Positions 17,374 through 24,961 of a stretch of 64,000 nucleotides of DNA are shown here, piece by piece. The position numbers and the translations under genes are program-made. Below the pieces are notes generated by a model that was not told where the DNA came from, searched no databases, and worked only from the letters and a program-made list of their open reading frames with translations. Every line of letters starts with the position of its first letter. Position 1 is the first letter of the stretch. The stretch is from Arthrobacter sp. EpRS71. GTDB lineage: Bacteria; Actinomycetota; Actinomycetes; Actinomycetales; Micrococcaceae. Location of the stretch: assembly GCF_001512285.1 (NCBI RefSeq), contig NZ_LNUV01000006.1, forward strand, positions 1,407,273-1,471,272. The letters run 5' to 3'.

Positions 17374-17391
17374 TAGTCAGCTTGCTTACTA
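17374..17391. promoter_or_regulatory. Candidate MarR operator
   Basis: Half-sites tagtcagct and tgcttacta form an 18-base inverted repeat with 7 of 9 matching positions and no spacer. This size and symmetry is usual for MarR dimers. It begins 25 bases upstream of the marR-type gene, where it would overlap the promoter. Confidence 0.55.
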
Positions 17392-17598
17392 GGCTACATC
17401 AGCCTTGGGTGGCAAGCGGGCCATCGGCCAGGGGATCGGCGCTCAGTAAGGGCACGACGGCGGCACTCGCCGTGAGTGCTCCGGCGTTTGGTGCTTCGTA
17501 GGACGCGGAACCCCACGCCAACGTTCAACCCGATTAGCCAACGCGTTGGGGCAAGCTGGCAAGGAAAAGCGCATTCTCGCTGAGAGTGCGAACGGGCC

Positions 17599-18022
17599 CT
17601 AGCCTTGCTGTTCGGGGATGAAGTCCGTTGCTTGCGGGCTGGCACCAGCACTCGGAGAGCTCACCTGGTACAAATCGTCATCAAGTATCGAAAGGCCATC
17701 CATGGGAGGTTCGAGGGCTTGCTCGAGCAGGACTCTGAAGGGCTCACCAGCGCGTTTGCAAAAAATGTGAGTCACCCTTCGTAATTTCTACGGTTCTGAG
17801 CCGCCCGGCCCAATCCCAGACGTCTTGGTAGAGTCGACGATGTATTTCCTGCAGGTGGTCCAAGCCGAAGTTTCCCTGGACGGGCTTCACCTCAAGTTCA
17901 CGGCGGCGCAACAGGGAGTATTCGCGTTCGATTTCTAGCGCGCCCTGAGGTTCTCGAAGATCCTGCCTGTTTTTCAGCACCGAAGTGCCGGGATAACAGT
18001 AGGGGTCATCGAACTGGGTCAT
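17599..18022 (-). pseudogene. Fic-family toxin remnant (internal deletion/frameshift)
   Basis: The intact frame gives 92 residues that match the N-terminus of Fic proteins: YCYPGTSVLKNR, EREYSLLRRRELE, FGLDHLQEIHRRLYQDVWDWAGRLRTVEITKGDSHF. It then stops after LQTRW. The Fic catalytic motif HPFxxGNGRxxR is absent. In another frame, directly after the join, about 50 further codons (AGEPFRVLLEQALEPPMDG and onward, to a stop at 17599) look like a protein C-terminus and may be the tail of the original toxin. Its ATG overlaps the antitoxin stop by 4 bases, the usual toxin-antitoxin coupling. Without the catalytic loop it cannot adenylylate targets. Confidence 0.75.
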
Positions 18023-18249
18023 AGTGCGCTGTGTCTCTCTTTCGCCCTCAACTGCGCTGCGCGCTCGCTAACTTTGACGAGGGCCGAGGTGAGATCCAGC
18101 CGTCCAACGACATAATCGCGGACCACCTGTAGGCCGGTTACATCGGGCATTGCTCCTTCGAGGTCCCAGCTGGCAAGAATGTCAGTCATGGCCTCCCGTC
18201 GCTTCTCAACGGGATCAAAGAAAGGAGGAACGATTTTCTCGAATGACAT
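18019..18249 (-). CDS. VbhA-like antitoxin of a Fic toxin-antitoxin pair
   Basis: 76 residues. It carries the inhibitory motif (S/T)xxxE(G/N) as SWDLEG in ILASWDLEGAMPD, followed by YVVGRLDL, as in class I Fic antitoxins. In VbhA the Glu of this motif pushes into the Fic active site and blocks productive ATP binding. The gene is intact although the toxin behind it is truncated, so it may be a leftover or act on a Fic protein elsewhere. The start lies right after AAGGAGCCTGAG on the minus strand, a good ribosome site. Confidence 0.75.
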   Translation of the reverse strand: MSFEKIVPPFFDPVEKRREAMTDILASWDLEGAMPDVTGLQVVRDYVVGRLDLTSALVKVSERAAQLRAKERHSAL

Positions 18250-18382
18250 CTCAGGCTCCTTCCTCTTTCAACGTCTCACTTGCGGTCGAAGCTGGCGCGG
18301 ACGCGATGATGTAAGCACTGGCTCCTGGTGCACTAAAACCGCTAGCGCCTACCCGGCTTGAAGTTCGAAGCCTTTCGTTTTT

Positions 18383-18400
18383 CATGAGCGACTGCTCATG
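18383..18400. promoter_or_regulatory. Perfect inverted repeat, possible operator
   Basis: Arms catgagc and gctcatg flank gact. The 18 bases lie in the gap between the DUF4193 gene end and the antitoxin start, about 134 bases upstream of the latter. The form is typical of a TetR-type operator, but no TetR gene is near. It could also fold as a small hairpin. Confidence 0.35.
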
Positions 18401-18487
18401 TTTGTGGGATAGATTTGCCGCTGCTGCCATGACTAATTTTATCTTGAATGTCAGCCGACGCGAACAACGTTGGTCTGTCCGTAGTAG

Positions 18488-18787
18488 CTAGCTCTCACAC
18501 TCGGTGCAGTACTTCTGTCCGTTGGTTTCCCGGGCGAGTTGGCTGCGGTGGTGGACCAGAAAGCATGACATACAGGTGAACTCGTCGTTCTGGATGGGGA
18601 CGATCTCAACCTGGAGTTCTTCGCCGGAAAGATCAGCGCCAGGGAGCTCGAAGGCATCCGCCAGTTCGGTTTCGTCCAGGTCGATCGTATCCGTGCGCGC
18701 TGGGCTTTTGGCCGGTGCCAGCTCGGCAAGGGGCAGTGCCTGTTCTTCCTCTGTCAGGACCCGGGGCGTGTCGTAATCGGTGGCCAT
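18488..18787 (-). CDS. DUF4193 family protein
   Basis: 99 residues from the ATG with AAGGGGG upstream (MATDYDTPRVLTEEE). The middle is rich in Asp and Glu; the C-terminal third has a zinc-ribbon-like arrangement, CMSC and CTEC, with VHHRSQLA between. This is the pattern of the actinobacterial DUF4193 proteins, small conserved cytoplasmic proteins of unknown role found widely in the phylum. A longer frame starts at 18871 but the extra 28 residues look unlike coding sequence. Confidence 0.88.
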   Translation of the reverse strand: MATDYDTPRVLTEEEQALPLAELAPAKSPARTDTIDLDETELADAFELPGADLSGEELQVEIVPIQNDEFTCMSCFLVHHRSQLARETNGQKYCTECES

Positions 18788-18885
18788 GGTGGTGAAACCC
18801 CCTTGTGAAAGTGCGGTGTGTTGATATGTGCGACCGTTGTAACCGCAAGTCCATGCTTCGTATTCCCGCACATTTCACCAGGCTC

Positions 18886-19590
18886 TTATCGGGGCGCGAG
18901 AAGTCCCGTGCGCTGTAGCCAGGACTCGACGTCGGCTCCAGCGTTGCGGACTTCTTCGCCTTTGACTGCCAGTCCTTCGCCGATGGTTGCCCCTTGGCAG
19001 GATTGTCCGTAGTCGCGGGCGGTGTTGCCCAGCCCGCTCATGGCATGGGTGGTGACCGGGTACACGGTCCTGCCGGCGAAGTCGTAGCTTTCCGTGAAAG
19101 TGGTCATGATCATTGGCGCCCTGACGTTCCAGATGCCGCTGGCCAGGATCACTGTGTTGTATTGCTCCATGGAGGCCAGCGGGTTGAGGATCGCAGGGCG
19201 GGCGTTCTCGTTCTGTTCGCGGGAATTCCGGGCGACTGTGGCGTCATAACTGTCCGGGTATGGATCAGCGGCCTCGATGCGGTGTACCTGGCACGGGATC
19301 AGCGTGCTGATCATGCCGGCGAGTACCTCAGTGTTGCCGATCTCCAGGTTGGTTCGGCCGCCGTAGTAGTAGTTTTCACCCGCCCGGGAAAAGTAGGCGA
19401 GCAAAATACGCTGACCGCCGTGGTCCGGACCTGTGGTGATTGGTGACGGCGTGCTGTTGGGTGAGGGCATTTCGGGTGTTCCTTGGGGAGTGCAGGCGGC
19501 TGTTGCAGCTGCCAGCAGGGCGCCGGACAGCCCGGCGGCCGCCCCGCGAAGAGTGGACCGCCGGCTGACGCTCAAGGGGTGGGTGGCCAT
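18886..19590 (-). CDS. Tat-exported flavodoxin-like lipoprotein
   Basis: 234 residues from MATHPLSVSRR. The N-terminus has a twin-arginine motif (SRRSTLRG) and a hydrophobic run ending in a lipobox-like TAAC, so the protein is probably folded in the cytoplasm with cofactor and exported as a lipoprotein. The flavodoxin part begins at ILLAYFSRAGENYYYGG (FMN phosphate loop) and continues through IEAADPYPDSYD, TVILASGIWNVRAPMIM and TTHAMSGLG. It starts 13 bases after the aldo-keto reductase stop, the third gene of a cupin-reductase-flavodoxin operon. Substrate unknown; flavin-dependent quinone or small-molecule reduction is the likely theme. Confidence 0.85.
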   Translation of the reverse strand: MATHPLSVSRRSTLRGAAAGLSGALLAAATAACTPQGTPEMPSPNSTPSPITTGPDHGGQRILLAYFSRAGENYYYGGRTNLEIGNTEVLAGMISTLIPCQVHRIEAADPYPDSYDATVARNSREQNENARPAILNPLASMEQYNTVILASGIWNVRAPMIMTTFTESYDFAGRTVYPVTTHAMSGLGNTARDYGQSCQGATIGEGLAVKGEEVRNAGADVESWLQRTGLLAPR

Positions 19591-19603
19591 GGGTATCTGG
19601 CGG

Positions 19604-20431
19604 CTAGTTGTATCGACGGCCGCCGAGCCAGCTGACCATGGCGGGGTCGCGGTGGTCGAAGAAGAGGCTGGCACCGGTATCCAGGGTGGTGATCCGGGTC
19701 ATCTCCAGGTTTTGGGCCATACGCTCGGGCCGGACCGACTTGGGGATGACCACGACGTCGCGTTGGATGAGCCAGCGGAGCACCACCTGCGCTACAGACT
19801 TCTCGTGAGCTTGAGCGATGGCGCTGAGGACCGGATCGGTGAAAATGTTGTTCTTGCCCTCGGCGAACGGTCCCCAGGATTCGATCTGGACGCCACGTTC
19901 GCGCATCAGTTCCTGATCGCTTTCGCGCTGATGGAAGGGGTGCGTCTCAATCTGGTTCACCGCGGGGACGATTTCGTTGTGGTCTATGAGATCAACCAAT
20001 CGATCCGGGTGGAAGTTCGAGACGCCGATGGCGCGGGCAACTCCTTGCTTGTTCAAGTCCTGCATGGCGCGCCACTCACTGTAGTAGTCCCCGAGCGGTT
20101 GATGGATCAGGTAAAGGTCCACGTAGTCCAGTCCGAGGCGGTTCATCGAATTCTGGAACGAGTGCTTGGTGTCGTCGTAGACGCTGCCGGTGGGGGCGTG
20201 CTGTATCCAGAGTTTGGTGGTGATAAAGAGTTCTTCCCGCTTGATTCCGCTGGCTTTGATGGCTGCGCCCACGGCGTTTTCATTGCCGTAGGACGCTGCG
20301 GTGTCCAGGTGCCGGTATCCGGCGGCGAGGGCTGATTCAACAGCGGCTTGGGTTTCTTCTTCAGGGATCTGGAATACGCCGAAGCCTAGGATCGGCATTT
20401 CGACGCCGTTGTTGAGGGTGACATTTTTCAT
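19604..20431 (-). CDS. Aldo/keto reductase
   Basis: 275 residues from the ATG with TAAGGAAA upstream. Catalytic tetrad candidates are visible: Asp and Tyr in YRHLDTAASYGNE, Lys in FITTKLW and His in LYLIHQPLGD. The NADPH-binding end VVIPKSVRPERMAQNLE is present. It belongs to the 2,5-diketo-gluconate reductase-like branch (LNNGVEMPILGFGVFQI). The ATG overlaps the cupin stop by 4 bases. It acts in the cytoplasm on an unknown carbonyl substrate. Confidence 0.93.
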   Translation of the reverse strand: MKNVTLNNGVEMPILGFGVFQIPEEETQAAVESALAAGYRHLDTAASYGNENAVGAAIKASGIKREELFITTKLWIQHAPTGSVYDDTKHSFQNSMNRLGLDYVDLYLIHQPLGDYYSEWRAMQDLNKQGVARAIGVSNFHPDRLVDLIDHNEIVPAVNQIETHPFHQRESDQELMRERGVQIESWGPFAEGKNNIFTDPVLSAIAQAHEKSVAQVVLRWLIQRDVVVIPKSVRPERMAQNLEMTRITTLDTGASLFFDHRDPAMVSWLGGRRYN

Positions 20432-20868
20432 CGGTTTTTCCTTACTGTGGTGCTTGGAACTTTTGCGGTAGTCGTTTGGGCGGCCAGGTAGTCGTCGTCG
20501 CTGACTGGTTCGAGCCACGTCGCCGAGTGCCCGTCGTCGTGCTCAACCATGGCCAGGTGGCACATATGGCTGTCCTGTGTCGCGCCGTGCCAGTGTTCCT
20601 CTCCGGGCGGTGTGTGGACCGTGTCTCCGGCCCGCATGAGGATGACTTTCCCGTCGCGGCTGGCCACCAGCCCCATGCCCTCCGTGCAGTGCAGCAGCTG
20701 ACCTATGGGGTGGGAATGCCAGTTCGTGCGTGCTGCGGGATTGAAACGGACCATGGCAGAGTTCAACCGTGAGGGACTCTCACCAGAGTGCAGGGTGTCC
20801 AGATACACGTCGCCAGTGAACTTCTCGGTAGGTGCCTTGTTGGTTGGGCCTGGAATTGCGAGGCGCAT
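20428..20868 (-). CDS. Cupin-domain protein
   Basis: 146 residues from the internal ATG (MRLAIPGPTNKAPTEKF), which matches the normal family start; a TTG at 20907 would add 13 residues. The two cupin motifs are ARTNWHSHPIGQLLHC and GDTVHTPPGEEHWHGA, supplying three or four His and one Glu for a metal. Proteins like this are often next to aldo-keto reductases and carboxymuconolactone-decarboxylase genes. It leads the operon that faces a broken XRE-type regulator across about 130 bases. Confidence 0.9.
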   Translation of the reverse strand: MRLAIPGPTNKAPTEKFTGDVYLDTLHSGESPSRLNSAMVRFNPAARTNWHSHPIGQLLHCTEGMGLVASRDGKVILMRAGDTVHTPPGEEHWHGATQDSHMCHLAMVEHDDGHSATWLEPVSDDDYLAAQTTTAKVPSTTVRKNR

Positions 20869-21002
20869 GTTTGTGATGGTGTCCTTCCATAAACGGCTCT
20901 TACTCAAGACAACCAGCCCTTTTAGTGGCGTGGGAGAGCCTGTTGTGCGGTGTACTGGCAGTTCCTGTTAGGCCGTTCCGCTTTCGCCGTAGCCTAGAAG
21001 AC

Positions 21003-21879
21003 ATGGACAAAACCAACGACGTCCGCGACTTCCTCATGAGCCGCCGGGCACGCATCACCCCGGCCCAGGCAGGGCTGCCCGCCTACGGGGGAACCAGAAG
21101 GGTGGCTGGTCTCAAACGCGAGGAAGTAGCCATGCTCACGGGCGTCAGCACGGAGTACTACGCCAAGCTCGAACGAGGTAGCCTGCGGGGCGTCCGTTCT
21201 CGACTCTTTAGCCCGGGCCTTGCAGCTCGATGAAGCGGAACGGGCACACCTTTATGACCTCGCCAAAGCGGCAGCGCCCACCGCAGGGTCCGCTTCGCGG
21301 CGTGCACGTGCGGATGTGCGCCCAAGCATCGAAAGAGTCCTTGCAGGGATGACGGGAACGCCTGCCTACGTCCGGAACACCCGGATGGACGTCGTAGCCG
21401 CCAACAGCTTGTGTTTCGCTCTTTACACCGAGATCCTCAGCCCCGAAAAGCTTCCGTTGAACCTTGCCAGGTTCATGTTTCTGGATTCGCGATCCAAGGA
21501 CTTCTTTGTCGACTGGGATACCCTGGCCGACGACTTCGCAGCGGCCTTGCGCACAGAATCCGGTCAGAACCCCCGGGACCGCGCGTTGAACAGCCTCATC
21601 GGCGACTTAGCCGCTGGAAGCACCGAATTCTCAACACGGTGGGCCCGGCACAACGTGCGCTTCCACCGCACAGCCCGCAAGACGATGCGCAACCAACTTG
21701 TAGGCGAGATCGAGCTCACCGGAGACGCCCTTGAGCTTCCAGGTGAAGGACTAACGCTTATCGCTTACTCTGCCGAACCTGGCAGCCATGCCCAGAATCA
21801 ACTCGATTTTCTGGCCAGCTGGAGCGCTGGCAAGAACAACCCCCTCGAACAAGCACCGGTCAATCCGCGGACGGCCTGA
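21003..21879 (+). pseudogene. XRE/MmyB-like transcriptional regulator, frameshifted
   Basis: The first frame encodes an HTH (MDKTNDVRDFLMSRRARITP, LKREEVAMLTGVSTEYYAKLERGSLRGV) and runs into a stop at 21233. The second frame, from about 21197, continues as VLDSLARALQLDEAERAHLYDLAKAA and then the MmyB-like ligand-binding domain to the end. In intact relatives GVSDSVLDALARAL links the halves; here the bases for SDS are missing, consistent with a deletion of about 8 bases near 21197. Divergent from the cupin operon, it was probably its regulator. A sequencing error is possible but a single-base error alone would not restore the motif. Confidence 0.8.
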
Positions 21880-21892
21880 TGGACGTGTCAGT

Positions 21893-22405
21893 CTAGGACA
21901 GCTCGTACGCAGGACGTGCCGCGCCCCGCTCGGCACTGTGCACCTGAAGGGCGTGGCGCATGGCTTGGCGGTTTTCTTCGGCAAGTTCAGGCTGGTCGGC
22001 CACACGGTAAAGGTCCGCTGCCCATTGAAACTCATCAGCGGCAGCACGGAAGCGGGCTTCGTCGAAGAGTCGCCGGCCAATGTGGTGCCGAACGTAGGCT
22101 TCCTCTTCCGGTGACCGGACTGTTCGCAAGGCTTTTTCGTGAAGTACGGCGGCGTCGTGCCAGCGGTATTGACGTTGATTGATCTGCGCAAGGACCAGCA
22201 GCAATTCCCGGCGGTCGGGCGATTCGGGCAGCAGCTTGAAGCCCTCGTCCAGAGCTTCAGCGTCCCGGCCGAGTAACGCCAAGTACCTGACTCGTTCAAC
22301 GGGTGGACAATCGCCTGCCAAGGCAGCTTCCAAGGCTTGTCGGTTGATCACCACGTCGCGGAACGTCGCAGGGTCAGTGCGCCAAAGACTTGCAGTATCT
22401 TCCAC
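21893..22405 (-). CDS. TPR-like helical-repeat protein
   Basis: 170 residues from a GTG with GGGGGGC upstream. Helical pairs in the style of tetratricopeptide repeats are visible: RYLALLGRDAEALDEGFKLLPES, ELLLVLAQINQRQYRWHDAAVLHEKAL, AYVRHHIGRRLFDEARFRAAADEFQWAADLY and AEENRQAMRHAL. It is probably a cytoplasmic protein-interaction module of unknown partner. The gene is convergent with the broken regulator, with 13 bases between stops. Confidence 0.8.
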   Translation of the reverse strand: MEDTASLWRTDPATFRDVVINRQALEAALAGDCPPVERVRYLALLGRDAEALDEGFKLLPESPDRRELLLVLAQINQRQYRWHDAAVLHEKALRTVRSPEEEAYVRHHIGRRLFDEARFRAAADEFQWAADLYRVADQPELAEENRQAMRHALQVHSAERGAARPAYELS

Positions 22406-22530
22406 CGTGATGTGCCCCCCATAGGCTTGTTACGGAGCCGACTGAGTCGCAGCACTGTCAATGCCAGGCTGCCGGAACCTCCATAATCTCATGAACGGTG
22501 CCGCCCGCAAGCTCACCGGACCCGGCGGCC

Positions 22531-23110
22531 TCAGTGGAGCTGGCTGTCCGGTGCTGTAGCCCGCCAGGAGTGAAAGGGAACAGTGAGCCCCGAGCGTGTT
22601 GGGGCGCAGGTAAAGGGGCCGGCGGCGGCCACCACTTCGGGGGCCATAGGCACAACCCGTACGAGTTGGAGTTCGTTGCCGCCGGAAGCTGCCCGGATGG
22701 TGAGGGCGTCGCCGGAGCGGCTGACCCGTATGCGAACCCGGCCGCCGTTCCATTCGGGAACAGGTGCCAAGGACCAGTCCGAGAAGCTGTCGGTAACCAC
22801 CGCGCCCAGTTGAGCGGCGCCGTCGGCGAATTCCACGCCCGCTTTGATCCAATGCTCGGCAGTGACGCGGACAAAGATGCCCGCTTGGTCGAACTGTTGG
22901 GAGAACGCGGCCGTGAACTCAACCTCCATGGCGCTCCTGCGGGAACGGAGCGAGCAGCGCGTGCTCGGTGTCGTGGATGAAACCGTAGGACGTGACGCGC
23001 CAGGCGTCGCTGCTTTCGGCGGCGGTGACCAGGAGGTCACCTTCCTGCTCGACGACGGCGGCTGGCTGGTTGGTCCACTCGCCGCGGTTCCAGGGGATGA
23101 GGGTTGTCAC
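22531..23110 (-). pseudogene. DUF1349 family protein, frameshifted
   Basis: The first frame (GTG start, GGAG upstream) encodes MTTLIPWNRGEWTNQPAAV, SSDAWRVTSYGFIHDTEHALLAPF and stops at 22919. The second frame resumes within about 10 bases: AMEVEFTAAFSQQFDQAGIFVRV, IKAGVEFADGAAQLGAVVT, SDWSLAPVPEW, and ends GLTVPFHSWRAT. Joined, the two pieces make a complete DUF1349 (concanavalin-like) protein of about 190 residues. A single missing base near 22930 explains the break, so either a recent mutation or a sequence error. Confidence 0.8.
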
Positions 23111-23157
23111 GGGGCTCCAAACACTTTTCCATGTTGCATTTCAGTGCATCGACTCGA

Positions 23158-24375
23158 TCAAATCAGATGTTTGAAGACATTCCAGCCTGTTCCGATCGGG
23201 CCTCTTCCTGAAAGCCCGGCGTCGACGTGGAAGTCAGGGCTGTACAGGTGGAGATCGCCCTCCTGATCGATTCCGATGACATCATTTCTGGGCCCGCGCG
23301 TGGCGTTGTAGTTGCCCCAGTTAGGGCTAAATACGCCTGCTCCGCTGATTTCGCTCATGACATCCCATCCAGGGCCAACTATCGACGGGGATTTCCAGTG
23401 GCCGAGTCCATCGGTCGGGTACTGGTAAAGGACACCGTTGTGGCCACGGGCGAAGATGTCCACACCCCCGTCGGCATTGGTATCTCCGGGGGCGACGATC
23501 TTGTCGAAGATTTGCCAGCCTGAGCCAACTTGTGAGGGGCTGAGCCAGCCTCCTTGACCGTCGCCGGGGTATAGGTGAAGGTTTCCGCGAGGATCGCGGG
23601 CCAGCACGTCGTTGTTCCCGTCCCCATCGAAATCTCCAGCGCCGACAATGGAATCAAAGATGTTCCACCCTGAGCCGACTTGTGAGGGCAGCAGCCAGCC
23701 GCCGTCACCGTCGCCGGGGTATAGGTGAAGGTTTCCGCGAGGATCGCGGGCCAGGACATCGTTGTTTCCGTCCCCGTCAAAATCGCCAGGGGAGAAGACT
23801 GTGTCGAAGATGTCCCAGCCAGTTCCAACCACCCTGGGCTCGTCCCAGGAGCTGCTGTAATGGCGTGCGTTGCGGCTCATGTCATAGAAATCCCAGCGGG
23901 ACTCATAGGTCCTGGGGTAGAGGACAAGCTCGCCGTCGTCGGTTCGGGCCAGCAGCTCGAAGTTTCCGCGGCCTGTCCATCCTGAAGCGCGGGTGGACGC
24001 AGCAATGGGGGCGGTCTCCGCACTGTGATAGGTCTTAGCTCCCGTGCACAAGCCTTGAACGTTGAAAGAGATCCGGTTACCGCGGTCCTCTGGGATGAGT
24101 TTCAGGAACTCTCCTTGGCGTTCTGCCGGAAGGGGCACTCCGTTGCTCAGCCATTCGATATCGAACCGAGGACTGGTCCCTACTGGTGCGCAGCTGCCTA
24201 TGCTCGTGCTGGCCTGTCCGATGGTCAGTTCCGAGCCCACGTACGGCATTCCGAACATCAAGGGCTCGGAGTCCCCTGACTCTGCGGAGGCCGGGGCGCC
24301 ACCGGCTACCGCCGTACCCAATAACACGGCAGCAAGAGCCGCCGACTTCAACGCAAGAACACGAAAAGCACGCAT
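23158..24375 (-). CDS. Secreted FG-GAP/VCBS-repeat protein
   Basis: 405 residues. Signal peptide MRAFRVLALKSAALAAVLLG...APASA, cleaved near residue 31. Residues 32-130 form a domain with Cys62 and Cys110, possibly Ig-like. The rest is a beta-propeller-like repeat region of about 50-residue units, each with a Ca-binding Asp loop (GDFDGDGNNDVLARD) and a YPGDG strand: units at 186-235, 236-285 and 286-335, with partial ones on both sides. Such proteins are extracellular and often bind surfaces or glycans. It has no catalytic domain that I can see. Confidence 0.87.
   Translation of the reverse strand: MRAFRVLALKSAALAAVLLGTAVAGGAPASAESGDSEPLMFGMPYVGSELTIGQASTSIGSCAPVGTSPRFDIEWLSNGVPLPAERQGEFLKLIPEDRGNRISFNVQGLCTGAKTYHSAETAPIAASTRASGWTGRGNFELLARTDDGELVLYPRTYESRWDFYDMSRNARHYSSSWDEPRVVGTGWDIFDTVFSPGDFDGDGNNDVLARDPRGNLHLYPGDGDGGWLLPSQVGSGWNIFDSIVGAGDFDGDGNNDVLARDPRGNLHLYPGDGQGGWLSPSQVGSGWQIFDKIVAPGDTNADGGVDIFARGHNGVLYQYPTDGLGHWKSPSIVGPGWDVMSEISGAGVFSPNWGNYNATRGPRNDVIGIDQEGDLHLYSPDFHVDAGLSGRGPIGTGWNVFKHLI
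23521..23820 (-). repeat. Tandem 150-bp repeat inside the FG-GAP gene
   Basis: Two successive 150-base units encode GW(D/N)IFD...GDFDGDGNNDVLARDP...SQVGS. A stretch of roughly 50 bases is identical at exactly 150-base spacing (for example tcgccggggt at 23561 and 23711). The third unit (to about 23371) is diverged. The near identity suggests recent duplication or gene conversion. Confidence 0.85.
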
Positions 24376-24542
24376 GATCCCCCAAGTCCTTCAAGACAGG
24401 CACTATTTCCCCTGAGCGTAACAGCAGTCACACGGGCGCCCTATGAATATCCAAGTGCAGGGCAAACCCGGCCGGAACGACGGCCCGAGTGCTTGAAGCC
24501 CGCTGTCATAGGATCGGTCTTGCGGCGACAAGGGGAGATCAT

Positions 24543-24753
24543 ATGACAGCGGGTTCCATTAGCGAGTACATCCGAGAAGCACATCGGGTTCTATCCGACT
24601 CCGGACGCGATGGCGCATTTCGCGGCACAGCTCAGTGACTACGGAACCACGGACCACCTAGTCCAGCTACGCCACAGCACCCCACTTCCCCTCGATCTCC
24701 TGCGCGAGATCATCACTTGGCGGTTGGGGCAGCTGAAACGCGACGAGGACTGA
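24543..24753 (+). pseudogene. DUF1801 family remnant
   Basis: The ATG begins MTAGSISEYIRE, like the start of DUF1801 proteins, then leaves frame. In the +1 frame the conserved C-terminal half is clear: EKHIGFYPTPDAMAHFAAQL, SDYGTTDHLVQLRHSTPLPL, DLLREIITWRL, ending in a TGA. The central part of the domain (about 60 residues) is missing, so a deletion joined the two ends out of frame. GGGGAGA lies just upstream of the ATG. No functional product is expected. Confidence 0.75.
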
Positions 24754-24951
24754 GTCGTCCGGCATTGGCTTCGCTTCAACTACCCGTGTTCTCAGTTGCG
24801 CCCACGTGGCTCTGACTCCGCGCACTGCCAACGCGACGGCAAATGATGACGTCATCAGCACAACTGCTGCGACGGCAATGATCATCACGCCAACTATGTG
24901 AACCAACAGGACGGCGGACATTACTAAGGTGTGTGGGTCAACAAGTTCCAT
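24667..24951 (-). CDS. Small membrane protein, unknown
   Basis: 94 residues: MELVDPHTLVM, one long hydrophobic stretch (AVLLVHIVGVMIIAVAAVVLM and on to AVALAV, possibly two helices), then a soluble tail. It begins 10 bases after the stop of the lipoprotein gene upstream, so it could be the second gene of that unit. Its 3' part overlaps the DUF1801 remnant on the opposite strand, and the ribosome site is weak. I am unsure it is expressed. Confidence 0.5.
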   Translation of the reverse strand: MELVDPHTLVMSAVLLVHIVGVMIIAVAAVVLMTSSFAVALAVRGVRATWAQLRTRVVEAKPMPDDSVLVAFQLPQPPSDDLAQEIEGKWGAVA

Positions 24952-24961
24952 TGCTGATCAA

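Noticed and set aside
17394..17651. 85-codon open frame on the minus strand between MarR and the Fic remnant
   Set aside because: No ribosome site, basic chance-like composition, and it conflicts with the likely Fic tail in another frame.
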